The position numbers and the translations under genes are program-made. The notes below the pieces were generated by a model, which worked only from the letters and a program-made list of their open reading frames with translations, ran no database searches and had not been told where the DNA came from. From Flavobacterium subsaxonicum WB 4.1-42 = DSM 21790 (GTDB lineage: Bacteria > Bacteroidota > Bacteroidia > Flavobacteriales > Flavobacteriaceae), in NCBI RefSeq assembly GCF_000422725.1, contig NZ_KE383912.1, forward strand, positions 68,611 through 132,610: 64,000 nt of DNA. Reading direction: 5' to 3'. Below, piece by piece: positions 37,115 to 47,342 of the stretch (position 1 is the first letter of the stretch; each line of letters opens with the position of its first letter).

Positions 37115-37273
37115 ATAAATTTATCAGCAAATATTGCACATCGCATCCACTTAAAACCTGATATTTATCATACCCCGAATAATAGTTTTTGCATCAGTTA
37201 ATTAGTGTATATATTTGCCCTTTAATTTATATTTTTACGGCTACCATTTATCGCCAACCGGCAGCTCCAGACT

Positions 37274-38914
37274 ATGCAAAAACGCAACCAACATAACACA
37301 TTACTATACAGTTTTTTACTGGTTGTTATGCTGTGCTTTTCGGCCAGGGCGCAAACGGCTACCTATTGCGATTCGCTTATAAAAAAAGCCAAAGAGGCAA
37401 CCCATGCCAAAGATTATGTAAAATCGTTGGAGCTGTTGGCTACCGCCCGCGACCTTGCCGAAAAAAACCGCTGGAACAAGCAGCTTTTCTGGTCCATAAA
37501 TTATGCAGGCATTAACTACATTTACATGATGGATTATGGCGAGGCACTAAACTACTGCCTGGAAGCTTACAATCTGTCGGTCAAAGAGCTGGGTCCGGAG
37601 TTTGAAATGATAATGCTTAACAACATTGCCATTATTTATACCGCCGATAAAAACTATAAAAAGGCCAAGGAATACTACCAGAAGGCCTACGATACTGCTA
37701 AGGAAGAGAAGTTTAAAAGCCTGGGCATTTACCTTATCAACCTGGGTAATATGGAGAATATACTCAATAACCCCAAACAGGCCAAGCTGTACATGCAGGA
37801 GGCCATGCCCAACCTTAAAAAGCACTGGCCACGGTCGATAGTAGCAGCTGAAATGATCGTTGCCGAAGCCGACCTGCTTTTAGGCAACACGGCACTGGCA
37901 AGGCAAAGCGCCACCGAACTGCTAAAACAAAAAGCCGATGTTGCCTATAACGATATTGCCATACCCTTATCGGAAATTATTGCCAAGAGCTATTTAAAAG
38001 AGGGTGATTTTGCAAACGCTTCGGCTACTGTAAACGAGCTGCTTAATGCGAGTTCTAACCTCGAAACCAAACGCAGGCTGTATGAGCTATTGGCCGATAT
38101 ATACTCTAAAAGCGGTGCTATTACCGATGCTCTGAGATTTAAAGATTCTATTATTGTGGCGGATACCCAGCTGCATGAAATTAAAAACGGCAGGCTGTTT
38201 GAAAACAACAGGGTAAAATTTGAGATGCAGAATTACAAGAACCAGATGGCTGCCGAAGAAGAACTGATAGCCTTGGAACGTAAAATCGTCTACTCATTAT
38301 TGGCTGTAATTATTGCGGCGGTAACGGTTACGATCCTTATACTACGGCAGAAAAAGTTGATTGCCGAGCGCAACCAGCGCATTACATCGTTAGAACTGGA
38401 AAAAGAAAAGCGGGACAACCTGATACTCGAAAAGCAGTACCGCGAAAACGAAACTACATCGCAACTGGAGCAGGAACGCCTTAAGAACGAAATTGAGGCA
38501 CGTAACCGCAAGCTGTCGGCAAGGGCATTGTATTTATCCGACAGGAACCAGCTTATTGAAGATATTGTAACGTCGTTAGCTAAGAAGCCAAAATTGTCTA
38601 AAGACCTTACCTTATCGAGCCAGATAAAAACCCTTAAAGAACATTTGCGCACCGATGGCGAATGGGATAATTTTATTACCCATTTTGAAGAGGTAAACCA
38701 CGGCTTTTTAATGCGCCTAAAAAACCTGCATCCCACCCTTACGCAAAACGATACCCGCTTTCTTGCTTACATCTACATGAACCTTAGCGTAAAGGAAATT
38801 GCTTCTATTTTAAACATTACAATAGAGGCCTGCCGCAAACGAAAAGACCGTATGGCAGCCAAAATGGAATTACCCGAAAATTTAGCCTTATACGACTACA
38901 TTTCAAGCATTTAA
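37274..38914 (+). CDS. TPR-containing membrane regulator with C-terminal HTH
   Basis: Signalling protein of 546 residues. Signal peptide to about residue 26 (CFSARAQ), TPR-type helical repeats in the periplasm (about 30-310), a membrane segment (about 335-357, VYSLLAVIIAAVTVTILIL), a coiled coil and a LuxR-like HTH at the C-terminus (NDTRFLAYIYMNLSVKEIAS, then ITIEACRKRKDRMAAKM). This is the same architecture as the protein at 21192-22835 but a different sequence. It is divergent from the unknown 607-residue protein. Transcription-factor function is inferred from the HTH. Confidence 0.85.
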   Translation: MQKRNQHNTLLYSFLLVVMLCFSARAQTATYCDSLIKKAKEATHAKDYVKSLELLATARDLAEKNRWNKQLFWSINYAGINYIYMMDYGEALNYCLEAYNLSVKELGPEFEMIMLNNIAIIYTADKNYKKAKEYYQKAYDTAKEEKFKSLGIYLINLGNMENILNNPKQAKLYMQEAMPNLKKHWPRSIVAAEMIVAEADLLLGNTALARQSATELLKQKADVAYNDIAIPLSEIIAKSYLKEGDFANASATVNELLNASSNLETKRRLYELLADIYSKSGAITDALRFKDSIIVADTQLHEIKNGRLFENNRVKFEMQNYKNQMAAEEELIALERKIVYSLLAVIIAAVTVTILILRQKKLIAERNQRITSLELEKEKRDNLILEKQYRENETTSQLEQERLKNEIEARNRKLSARALYLSDRNQLIEDIVTSLAKKPKLSKDLTLSSQIKTLKEHLRTDGEWDNFITHFEEVNHGFLMRLKNLHPTLTQNDTRFLAYIYMNLSVKEIASILNITIEACRKRKDRMAAKMELPENLALYDYISSI

Positions 38915-39130
38915 GATACCTATGTCTCACTTTTTCCGGTTAATGTCGTATTGTTTCCCTATTCATTTTTAGGTGGTATTATAATATTACGTAAAATTTG
39001 TGTTAACGTTGTATGTAACTCCGCATTAAAAATGTAAATGCTGTCCCCAAAAGCTATTTTAGATTTTTATACCGCGGAGTTTTTGCCCGTATTAACCCCG
39101 ATTATTAATTACAAAATGGGAACAATTGCT

Positions 39131-42100
39131 ATGAAAAAAATTACCTTAATGTTTCTCCTTTCACTACTCCCGGCACTGGGTTTTGCCCAGCTTGCCAACG
39201 AGGGTTTTGAAAACACCTGGACCGCCCTTACGGGTACATCGGGCGCGGCCGGGCCGGCCGGATGGGCTATTATTAACCAGGCCGGCGTAAATGTTACCTG
39301 GATACAGGGCGACGGAAGTGCGCAGCAACCTTATTTTGAAGGTGCGCACGCTGCATTTCTTGATAAAGAGACTTTGGCTGCTGCCGACCTTTCTGAAGAC
39401 TGGCTGATTACAAAGGCCTTTAGCATGCCCGAAAATGCTGAGCTTACCTTTTACTCTAAACTGTTTTTTAATGCTGATCAGGGTACGCAGTTTAAAGTAA
39501 TGATTACCGACGAAACAGGCACGGTTACACAACAGCTTAACATGGCTGCTTATGACGAACTGGTAGCGTATACAGAACTGGAACTTAACCCGAGCCAGAC
39601 AGCGTGGGTTAAAAAAACAGTAAATATAGACAATACCCTTTTTCCGGCAGGAACATCTGTACACATTGCCTTTGTAATGAAGGGCAATAATGATGAGCGC
39701 TGGGCTATAGATAATGTTGCCGTACTTCAAAAATGCCAGGTGCCCGAAAACCTCGGTGCTACAGACATTGGTGTAAACCAGGCCAGCCTTACATGGGATA
39801 GCACAGGCCCTGCAACAGAATGGGAAATTGAGGTTGTACCAGGCCAGGAATCGTTTACAGGAACGGGCGTAGAATATAACGGCACACAGCCGTATATAAA
39901 AACAGGGCTGCTACAAGATACACAGTATAAATTCCGCGTGCGTGCCTTATGTGCCGATAACACCAGCGAATGGTCTGACCCCTACAATTTTGGAACTGCA
40001 AAGTATGGCGACAGCTGTGCGCTGCCCATTACGGTAACCGCTTTACCTTTTACATCGTCTGACAATACCGGTACTTTTGAAGATAACATAGATGGCAGCT
40101 CGGGCACGGGGTGTGGTACACCAAGCTGGGCCAGTTATTTAGATGGTAACGATGTTATTTATACGTACACGCCAACCACAACGGGCGCTATAAGCCTTAA
40201 CCTTACCAACATTACCCAGGATTATGCCGGTATGTTTGTGTACACATCGTGCGCTAATATTGGCCAAACCTGTTACGGTGCTGCAATAAACGACTTTATG
40301 CAGACAACCGACCTTAATATTGAGCAAGTTAATGTTACCGCCGGTACTACCTACTATATAGTGATTTCTACATGGTTTGCCGATGCTACAGGTTATACCC
40401 TTAATATACAGCAGGAAAACTGCGATAAACCTACAGACCTTACCACATCAGGCGCAACATCGAGCGGCATTACACTACAGTGGACAGAAGCCGGTACCGC
40501 AACGGCATGGCAATACGTTTACCAGCCGGTAGGCACAGGTATGCCAATGGTTGCAGGAACAGCAACAAGCAGCGCATCGGTAGCGTTAACGCTGCCCGAA
40601 AGCTCGCAATATGAGTTTTATGTTCGTTCAGATTGTGGCGACGGCACGTTTAGCAGCTGGGCAGGCCCGGTAACCTTTAATACCCTTTGCGGCGTATTTA
40701 CAACGCCGTTTTACGAAGGCTTTAACTCCGATTCTGATTCGCAATTCTGTTGGACGGTGCTTAACCTTAGCGGCGAAGAAAGTGCCTGGAACATGGATTC
40801 TAACTTTGAAGCTTTTGAAGGTAATGAAGCGGCACAGTTTGATGCCAGCATGAACGGCGAAGATAATAACGATATGCTTATTTCTCCGGCCATACAGCTT
40901 ACGGGCAACCAAAGGCTTAAATTTCATTATAAAACCGAAGATGCCGGCGCGGTTGCCTTTAAAGTGGTACTATCTACTACGGGTACAGACCCAGAAGATT
41001 TTACTACAGAGCTTATTCCGCTAACCACCTATAATACTACCAATTTCGTTCAAAAGGTAGTAAACCTTAGCAGCATCCCCGCAGGGCCGGTGTATATTGC
41101 ATGGCAGGTGCCACCGGGATTAAACCCTGGCTTTCAGGTAATAATAGACAATGTTATTATAGAAGACCTGCCTGCCTGTGCAGAACCTATAGACCTTATT
41201 GCTACCAACGTTACCGCTACCACAGCCCAATTTTCATGGACAGCGGGTAGCGATGAAACGGCTTGGGAAGTGTTTATATCCGATCCTAATACCGGCGTAA
41301 TTCCGGGTCCGGAAACACCGGGCATAGCGGCTACTAATCCGTATCAGGCAACAACGTTAACACCTTCTACCCAATATTCGTTTTACGTTCGCTCGGCTTG
41401 CGGAGCCGAAGGTAACAGCACCTGGGTTGGCCCAATATTTTTTACCACAGGCTGCGAGGCTTTTGATGTGCCTTTCTTTGAAGGTTTTAACTCAGATTCG
41501 GCCACACAGGACTGCTGGACCATTAAAAATACCAATGGCGACTGGGCCGAGTGGAATATGGAAGACGGCACCCCTTTTGAGGGCGACGAAGCTGCTACCA
41601 TATACACAGGCAACCCGCCCAATAATGATTGGTTGATATCGCCGGCCATTAACCTTACCCCTAACCAAAGGCTTAAGTATAACTACAAAGTAGCCGATGC
41701 TACTACGTTTAAAGTTTTGCTTTCTACCACACAGGCAGACCTTGCTGACTTTACCAATGTTTTGGTACCGGAGGCATCGTACACCAATTCAGATTATAAA
41801 AAACAAATTGTATCGTTAGCCGCCTATACCGGCACCGTATATATTGCATGGCAGGTACCACCGGCCGATGCTTTTGGTGAAGAATTTACACTTGATAATA
41901 TAATTATAGAGCAAATACCGGTTTGCCCTGAACCGCTTGATGTGGTTGTGGGAGATATAACACAAAACTCTGCCGGGATTAGTTGGACAGCAGGCGGTAC
42001 AGAAACTGCATGGGAAGTAATAGTATATGCCGAAGGCCAGGATGTACCAACATCGGGCCAGCCTGCTGCCAGCAACTCGATAATTGTAACCACACTTGCC

Positions 42101-44932
42101 GATGGCAGCCCTATACAGTCGGGTACCATTTATCATGTAATAGTTAAAGCGGTTTGCAGCCCTACCGAAAGCAGCCTGCCCTCTGACCCAACTACGTTTA
42201 TTACTGCAATATCTAATGATGATTGCGATTCGGCTACTGTAATACCTGTTAACACCGGCGCAGCGTGCGATGTTTTTGCATCGGGAACGGTATATGGTGC
42301 AACACCATCTGCCCAGGAAAACCCTTGCGGCGACTGGACTTTTGCCGATGACGATGTTTGGTTCCAGTTTACGGCCACCAACGAGCTACACACGGTATCT
42401 ATACTAAATATAGCAGGCAGCACCAGCTTTTTAATGTATATGATTTACCAGGGCGATGGTTGTGGCAACCTTACCCAAATAGGAGATTGCAGCACTGCAT
42501 ACGCCGAATATGGCCTTGACGCCAGCACCGCGGTACTAAACAACCTTACGGTAGGCAACACCTACATGATAAGGATATTTACCCCAGATGAGGACACCAA
42601 CCAAACCACTACATTTAATGTGTGTGTAAAAGTGCCGGTACAACCAATTACGGTTAGCACTACGCAGTATACCGTTGAGCAATTGGTTACCGATGTACTT
42701 TTCGGCGAAAGCTGTACACAGGTAAGCAATGTAACCTGGTCTACAGGTACTAACTACCCTGACCCTGAAAATATTTTTGGCGATAACCCTAACGGTATTG
42801 GCTACTTTAACCAAAACGGTTCGGTTTTCCCTTTATCTGAAGGTATTGTAATGACCACCGGAGACGTTACTAAAGTCCCTGGCCCTAACTATACGGCTAT
42901 GGAACAGGGATCGGCAGTTTGGCTGGGCGATACCGATATTGATGCCGTTATGGAAAATATGCTGGGCGCACCGCCGTTATGGCCGTCTACCAATGCATCG
43001 GTAATAGAATTCGACTTTATTCCGGCAATACCGGAGCTTAACTTAGACTTTTTATTCGCATCGGAAGAATATGGCGATTTTATACAGTGCTACAGCTACG
43101 ATACCTTTGCCATATTGCTTACTGGCCCCGACGGTACTACGCAGAATATTGCAGTAATTCCGGATACGGACGATGCCATATCGGTATTCAACATAAGCGG
43201 TGCCGGATATCCTAACGTTTGCCCGGGCTATAACCTGCCTTATTTTGACCATTACAATGTTTTTGACCAACAGGATTACTCGCCTACCTCTTTTGCCGGA
43301 GAAACGGTTGTAATGACGGCTACGGCCACCCTGCAGGTTAACCAGCAGTACCACCTTAAAATTGCTATTGCCGAGACCGATAACAACCTGGATTCGGGCG
43401 TGTTTATTAAAGGTGGCGTTAGCGCTATTGCTAATCCTGACCTTGGTGTCGACCTGCTTGTTGCTACCAACAACGCTATTTGTGCCGGCGGAGAGGTTAC
43501 ACTGCAAAGCGGCCTTAGCGATACTATTTTCGATTTTACATGGAACAACGCCAACGGTGTTATAACAGGTCAGACCGGTGCCGAACTTGTAGTTACAGAA
43601 CCGGGAACCTATACTATAAACGCTACCCTTACCGGCACAAGCTGTGTGGTAACCGATACCGTTGTGGTAGAGTTTTACCCTGCTGTTGAAGATGTTGTAG
43701 CCAACCCTACAGACCTAACTATCTGCGATGCCGATGGTTTTGCCACCTTTAACCTTTCGCAAAATATAGCGGTTATATTAGCAGGCCAAAATGCTTCTGA
43801 TTATATAGTAAGCTACCATGCTTCTCAGGCGGAAGCCGAAAACAATACGGGCGCTTTAAACGCAGTTTCGTATGAAAATGCAACGCAGTTTGAACAAACC
43901 ATTTACGTTAGGGTATACAACAACGTTACCCAATGCTTTGGTGTTAAAACCTTTAAGCTTATTGTACAAAACCTTACGCCGCAGTTTACGCTTACCAGCG
44001 ACCTGCAATTGTGCGAAGGCGCAGTAGGCACGTTACAAGTTACCCCTATAAACTTTACCGATGCCGAAGTTGTTTACAGCTGGACACTAAACGGAGCTCC
44101 GTTTGCAGGTAATGTAAACGCTATTACCGTTACTTTGGGTGGTTTGTATGTGGTAACTATAGATAACTCAGGTTGTGTGGCAACGCAGCAGGTTACAGTA
44201 ACGGTTACACCACAACCGGTGGCCGATGTATTTACCGACCTTACCCGTTGCGACAGCTATACTTTAGAGCCGCTAAGCGCAGGTAACAACTACTACACCG
44301 GCCCTAACGGCACGGGTACATTATTAGCTGCCGGAACTGTGATTATAGACACCCAGTTGATTTATGTGTACGCCCAGTCGGCGGCAAATGCCGATTGTTT
44401 TGCACAGAGCAGCTTTACGGTAACGGTTACACCAACGCCGCAAATTGAGCTGGCGCAAAACTGTAACAACAATAACGAGTACGAGCTTACGGCTATTTTC
44501 TTAGACGATACCTACAACCAGGACAACGCAACTTTTGAATGGACGGGTCCGCAAACGGGTAGCGAGCCAACGCTGGTTATTACCACGCCGGGCACCTACA
44601 CGCTTACTGTATCGCCTTTAGAGGGCAATACATGCGCTGTTGAGGCTACCATTGTGGTAGACGACACTATGTGCGAAGTTCAGAAAGGTATATCGCCTAA
44701 TAATGATGGCCTTAACGATAACTTTGAACTTACAGCACTTAATGTCAGAACCATAAGCATCTTTAACCGTTATGGTAAAGAGGTGTATCATAAAACAAAT
44801 TACAGCAACGAGTGGCATGGCCAGACCGATGGTGGCGACGAGCTGCCAACGGGTACGTATTTTTATACTTTTGAGCGTACCAATGGCGAAACCAAAACCG
44901 GCTGGATCTATATTAACCGACAGGAAAACTAA
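39131..44932 (+). CDS. Giant multidomain T9SS-secreted adhesin-like protein
   Basis: Secreted protein of 1933 residues. The frame opens at 39038, but the ATG at 39131 starts a clean signal peptide (MKKITLMFLLSLLPALGFAQ). Domains in order: choice-of-anchor J domain (about 20-195), fibronectin III (about 205-295), a PPC-like Cys-containing domain (about 300-430), fibronectin III, then two tandem modules of choice-of-anchor J plus FN3 (starting near 520 and 773), another PPC-like domain (about 1030), a choice-of-anchor L domain (about 1170-1425), Ig/PKD-like repeats, and a C-terminal T9SS type B sorting domain (ISPNNDGLND, ISIFNRYGKEVY, LPTGTYFYTF). It is likely exported by the gliding/T9SS machinery and anchored or released at the surface. 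Function could be adhesion or glycan/protein binding. Confidence 0.92.
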   Translation: MKKITLMFLLSLLPALGFAQLANEGFENTWTALTGTSGAAGPAGWAIINQAGVNVTWIQGDGSAQQPYFEGAHAAFLDKETLAAADLSEDWLITKAFSMPENAELTFYSKLFFNADQGTQFKVMITDETGTVTQQLNMAAYDELVAYTELELNPSQTAWVKKTVNIDNTLFPAGTSVHIAFVMKGNNDERWAIDNVAVLQKCQVPENLGATDIGVNQASLTWDSTGPATEWEIEVVPGQESFTGTGVEYNGTQPYIKTGLLQDTQYKFRVRALCADNTSEWSDPYNFGTAKYGDSCALPITVTALPFTSSDNTGTFEDNIDGSSGTGCGTPSWASYLDGNDVIYTYTPTTTGAISLNLTNITQDYAGMFVYTSCANIGQTCYGAAINDFMQTTDLNIEQVNVTAGTTYYIVISTWFADATGYTLNIQQENCDKPTDLTTSGATSSGITLQWTEAGTATAWQYVYQPVGTGMPMVAGTATSSASVALTLPESSQYEFYVRSDCGDGTFSSWAGPVTFNTLCGVFTTPFYEGFNSDSDSQFCWTVLNLSGEESAWNMDSNFEAFEGNEAAQFDASMNGEDNNDMLISPAIQLTGNQRLKFHYKTEDAGAVAFKVVLSTTGTDPEDFTTELIPLTTYNTTNFVQKVVNLSSIPAGPVYIAWQVPPGLNPGFQVIIDNVIIEDLPACAEPIDLIATNVTATTAQFSWTAGSDETAWEVFISDPNTGVIPGPETPGIAATNPYQATTLTPSTQYSFYVRSACGAEGNSTWVGPIFFTTGCEAFDVPFFEGFNSDSATQDCWTIKNTNGDWAEWNMEDGTPFEGDEAATIYTGNPPNNDWLISPAINLTPNQRLKYNYKVADATTFKVLLSTTQADLADFTNVLVPEASYTNSDYKKQIVSLAAYTGTVYIAWQVPPADAFGEEFTLDNIIIEQIPVCPEPLDVVVGDITQNSAGISWTAGGTETAWEVIVYAEGQDVPTSGQPAASNSIIVTTLADGSPIQSGTIYHVIVKAVCSPTESSLPSDPTTFITAISNDDCDSATVIPVNTGAACDVFASGTVYGATPSAQENPCGDWTFADDDVWFQFTATNELHTVSILNIAGSTSFLMYMIYQGDGCGNLTQIGDCSTAYAEYGLDASTAVLNNLTVGNTYMIRIFTPDEDTNQTTTFNVCVKVPVQPITVSTTQYTVEQLVTDVLFGESCTQVSNVTWSTGTNYPDPENIFGDNPNGIGYFNQNGSVFPLSEGIVMTTGDVTKVPGPNYTAMEQGSAVWLGDTDIDAVMENMLGAPPLWPSTNASVIEFDFIPAIPELNLDFLFASEEYGDFIQCYSYDTFAILLTGPDGTTQNIAVIPDTDDAISVFNISGAGYPNVCPGYNLPYFDHYNVFDQQDYSPTSFAGETVVMTATATLQVNQQYHLKIAIAETDNNLDSGVFIKGGVSAIANPDLGVDLLVATNNAICAGGEVTLQSGLSDTIFDFTWNNANGVITGQTGAELVVTEPGTYTINATLTGTSCVVTDTVVVEFYPAVEDVVANPTDLTICDADGFATFNLSQNIAVILAGQNASDYIVSYHASQAEAENNTGALNAVSYENATQFEQTIYVRVYNNVTQCFGVKTFKLIVQNLTPQFTLTSDLQLCEGAVGTLQVTPINFTDAEVVYSWTLNGAPFAGNVNAITVTLGGLYVVTIDNSGCVATQQVTVTVTPQPVADVFTDLTRCDSYTLEPLSAGNNYYTGPNGTGTLLAAGTVIIDTQLIYVYAQSAANADCFAQSSFTVTVTPTPQIELAQNCNNNNEYELTAIFLDDTYNQDNATFEWTGPQTGSEPTLVITTPGTYTLTVSPLEGNTCAVEATIVVDDTMCEVQKGISPNNDGLNDNFELTALNVRTISIFNRYGKEVYHKTNYSNEWHGQTDGGDELPTGTYFYTFERTNGETKTGWIYINRQEN

Positions 44933-44952
44933 AATTTCCTTAAAGTTTTTAG

Positions 44953-44979
44953 TTTGGATTACATAAATGTATATATTTG
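44953..44979 (+). promoter_or_regulatory. Promoter of the his operon
   Basis: TATATTTG (44972-44979) is an exact TAnnTTTG -7 element. TTTG at 44953-44956 could be the -33 element, though the 15-bp gap is shorter than usual. It lies just after the adhesin stop and about 35 bp before the leader peptide start. Confidence 0.65.
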
Positions 44980-45012
44980 CAACGCAATCAGTACAAGAAC
45001 TGACACCCATTT

Positions 45013-45075
45013 ATGATATTCAATCAGCTACATCATCATCATTTTCAAACTGGCTCTTACGCGAGAAGGAAATGA
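45013..45075 (+). CDS. hisL: his operon leader peptide with four consecutive His codons
   Basis: An ATG at 45013 opens a 20-codon frame (MIFNQLHHHHFQTGSYARRK, then TGA at 45073-45075) too short for standard gene calling. Codons 7-10 are CAT CAT CAT CAT. The His run, the position between the his promoter and an intrinsic terminator, and the his structural genes after it make this a leader peptide that senses charged tRNA-His. Low tRNA-His charging should stall the ribosome on the His codons and favour read-through into hisG. Confidence 0.92.
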   Translation: MIFNQLHHHHFQTGSYARRK

Positions 45076-45102
45076 TATGGTAGTAACCTAAAATATTTTT
45101 CT

Positions 45103-45135
45103 AAACCCGTTTGAGTAAAATCAGACGGGTTTTTT
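45103..45135 (+). terminator. his operon attenuator terminator
   Basis: A 12-bp stem AAACCCGTTTGA/TCAGACGGGTTT with one U-G pair, loop GTAAAA, followed by six T. The segment TCAAAC (45045-45050) immediately after the His codons is complementary to GTTTGA (45109-45114) in the left arm, with two further G-C pairs after a mismatch, giving a plausible competing antiterminator. It lies 54 bp before hisG. Confidence 0.9.
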
Positions 45136-45188
45136 ATTTGCACCAACTTCTCCCCCTCTTATTTTACTCAGGCTTATTAAAACAAACA

Positions 45189-46046
45189 ATGAGTAAATTA
45201 AAAATTGCCATCCAGAAGAACGGCAGGTTAAGCGAAAAATCGCTACAGTTATTAAAAGAATGCGGCATAAAGCTGTCTAACGGCGAGCGCAGGCTAAAAA
45301 CTACATCGTCTAACTTTCCTATCGAAATATTATTTTTAAGGGATGATGATATCCCACAGTATGTAGAGCAGGGCGTTGCCGATGTGGGCATACTGGGCGA
45401 AAACGAGGTTTGGGAAAAAGACAAGAATGTAGTTATTACCAAAAAACTGGGCTTTGCTAATTGCAGGCTGTCGCTTGCCATACCTAAAGATGTGCAATAC
45501 ACCGGCCTTAGCTACTTTAACCAAAAAAAGGTAGCTACCAGTTACCCGGGCATACTGGATAAATTCTTTAAACAAAACAACTTAGAGGTAGAGATAGAAA
45601 CCATTGGCGGCAGTGTGGAAATTGCCCCCGGTATTGGCCTTGCCGATGCTATTTTTGATATTGTAAGCACCGGCAGCACCCTGCAAATTAACGGTCTAAA
45701 AGAGGTAGAATTGGTTACCACCAGCGAGGCGGTGTTGATAAGCAACCCCAACCTGGATGCCGAAAAACAGGAAATTTTAGAGCGATTGCTGTTCAGGATA
45801 CAATCGGTTAGAAATGCAGCCGAGAACAAATACATATTGCTTAACGCCCCTAACGAATCGATCGAAAAAATAAGCAACATACTACCCGGCATGAAAAGCC
45901 CCACCGTGCTGCCCCTTATAGAACCGGGCTGGAGCAGCATCCACTCCGTAGTAAAAGAAGACGAATTTTGGGATATCATCGACCAGCTTAAGGCGCTTGG
46001 CGCGGAAGGCATACTGATTATAAACGTAGAAAAAATGATATTGTAA
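45189..46046 (+). CDS. hisG: ATP phosphoribosyltransferase
   Basis: First enzyme of histidine biosynthesis: joins ATP and PRPP. 285 residues, the long form with the C-terminal regulatory domain (about 210-285, GMKSPTVLPL, then AEGILI), so feedback inhibition by histidine is expected and no HisZ is needed. The frame opens at 45111 within the attenuator; the ATG at 45189 (MSKLKIAIQKNGRLSEKS) is the family start. The PRPP-binding region is at IVSTGSTLQ. First structural gene, 3 bp before hisD. Confidence 0.97.
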   Translation: MSKLKIAIQKNGRLSEKSLQLLKECGIKLSNGERRLKTTSSNFPIEILFLRDDDIPQYVEQGVADVGILGENEVWEKDKNVVITKKLGFANCRLSLAIPKDVQYTGLSYFNQKKVATSYPGILDKFFKQNNLEVEIETIGGSVEIAPGIGLADAIFDIVSTGSTLQINGLKEVELVTTSEAVLISNPNLDAEKQEILERLLFRIQSVRNAAENKYILLNAPNESIEKISNILPGMKSPTVLPLIEPGWSSIHSVVKEDEFWDIIDQLKALGAEGILIINVEKMIL

Positions 46047-46049
46047 GCC

Positions 46050-47342
46050 ATGATACAAAAGATAATAAACCCCAGTATAAACCAATGGCAAAGCCTTTGC
46101 GAGCGCCCTGCCCTGCCCCAACTGGATGTGCAGGAACTGGTGCAGCAAATTTTTACCGAGATAAAACGCAATGGCGACGAAGCCGTTAAAAAATACACCG
46201 GCTTTTTTGATGATGCCCTTATAGAGAACGTAAAAGTTTCGGCGGAAGCCATTGAGGCCGCGGCACAGCAAATTCCACAAGATTTAAAACAGGCCATACA
46301 ACTGGCTAAAAGCAACATAGAGCAATTTCACGCATCGCAGCAGGAACAAAAAAAGGTTATCGAGACAACGCCCGGCGTGGAGTGTTGGAGAGAGAGCCGC
46401 CCTATAGACAGGGTGGGCATTTACATTCCAGGAGGCTCAGCGCCGCTGTTCTCAACCGTATTAATGCTGGGTATACCCGCTAAAATTGCGGGCTGTAAAG
46501 AGATCGTGCTGTGCTCGCCACCCGACAAAAACGGCAACATTAACCCCGCCATTTTGTACACGGCACAGTTGGTAGGCATTACGGCCGTGTACGCCATTGG
46601 CGGCATACAGGCCATTGGCGCACTGGCCATTGGCACAGAGAGCATTACAAAAGTAGATAAGATTTTTGGTCCCGGTAACCAGTACGTAACCGCCGCAAAA
46701 CAGGCTGCCTTAAACTACGGTGTGGCTATCGACCTGCCAGCGGGGCCAAGCGAGGTACTGGTTATTACCGATGCTACCTGCAACCCCGATTTTGTGGCGG
46801 CCGATTTACTATCACAAGCAGAACACGGTGCCGATAGCCAGGTTATCTTGCTTTCGGACAGCGAGGGAGTAACCGATGCGGTTATCAAAGCGCTGCAACA
46901 GCAAACGGAGGCGCTTCCGCGTAAGGAAACCGTACTTAAATGCCTGCAAAACAGCAAGGCTATTGTACTTGCAACTATTAACGATTGTGTAAATTTCAGT
47001 AACCTGTACGCACCGGAGCACCTTATTATCGCATCGGATAGCGCAGAAAGTTTCGTTAATTTAATTACAACTGCCGGGTCGGTCTTTTTAGGCAATTACA
47101 GCTGCGAGAGCGCCGGCGATTATGCCAGCGGTACCAACCACACCCTGCCTACTAACGGCTATGCCAAAAGCTACAGTGGGGTATCGTTAGATAGCTTTGT
47201 AAAAAAGATTACCTTTCAGAAAATCAGTGCCGCCGGCCTTCAAAATATTGGCCCTGCCATAGAACTTATGGCTGCCGCCGAGCAGCTACAAGCCCATAAA
47301 AATGCCGTAACCATCCGTTTAAAAAGCCTTAACAATGTTTAA
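46050..47342 (+). CDS. hisD: Histidinol dehydrogenase
   Basis: Catalyses the last two steps, oxidising L-histidinol to histidine with two NAD. 430 residues, normal length. Conserved features: VGIYIPGGSAPLFSTVLML, the KVDKIFGPGNQYVTAAK region, GPSEVLVI, the Zn/catalytic-site SQAEHGADSQVIL and the C-terminal SCESAGDYASGTNHTLPT block. It overlaps hisC by 8 bp. Confidence 0.97.
   Translation: MIQKIINPSINQWQSLCERPALPQLDVQELVQQIFTEIKRNGDEAVKKYTGFFDDALIENVKVSAEAIEAAAQQIPQDLKQAIQLAKSNIEQFHASQQEQKKVIETTPGVECWRESRPIDRVGIYIPGGSAPLFSTVLMLGIPAKIAGCKEIVLCSPPDKNGNINPAILYTAQLVGITAVYAIGGIQAIGALAIGTESITKVDKIFGPGNQYVTAAKQAALNYGVAIDLPAGPSEVLVITDATCNPDFVAADLLSQAEHGADSQVILLSDSEGVTDAVIKALQQQTEALPRKETVLKCLQNSKAIVLATINDCVNFSNLYAPEHLIIASDSAESFVNLITTAGSVFLGNYSCESAGDYASGTNHTLPTNGYAKSYSGVSLDSFVKKITFQKISAAGLQNIGPAIELMAAAEQLQAHKNAVTIRLKSLNNV

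Noticed and set aside
45542..46318. Minus-strand frame of 258 codons
   Set aside because: Antisense to hisG and hisD, Ser/Cys-rich with no recognisable motif.
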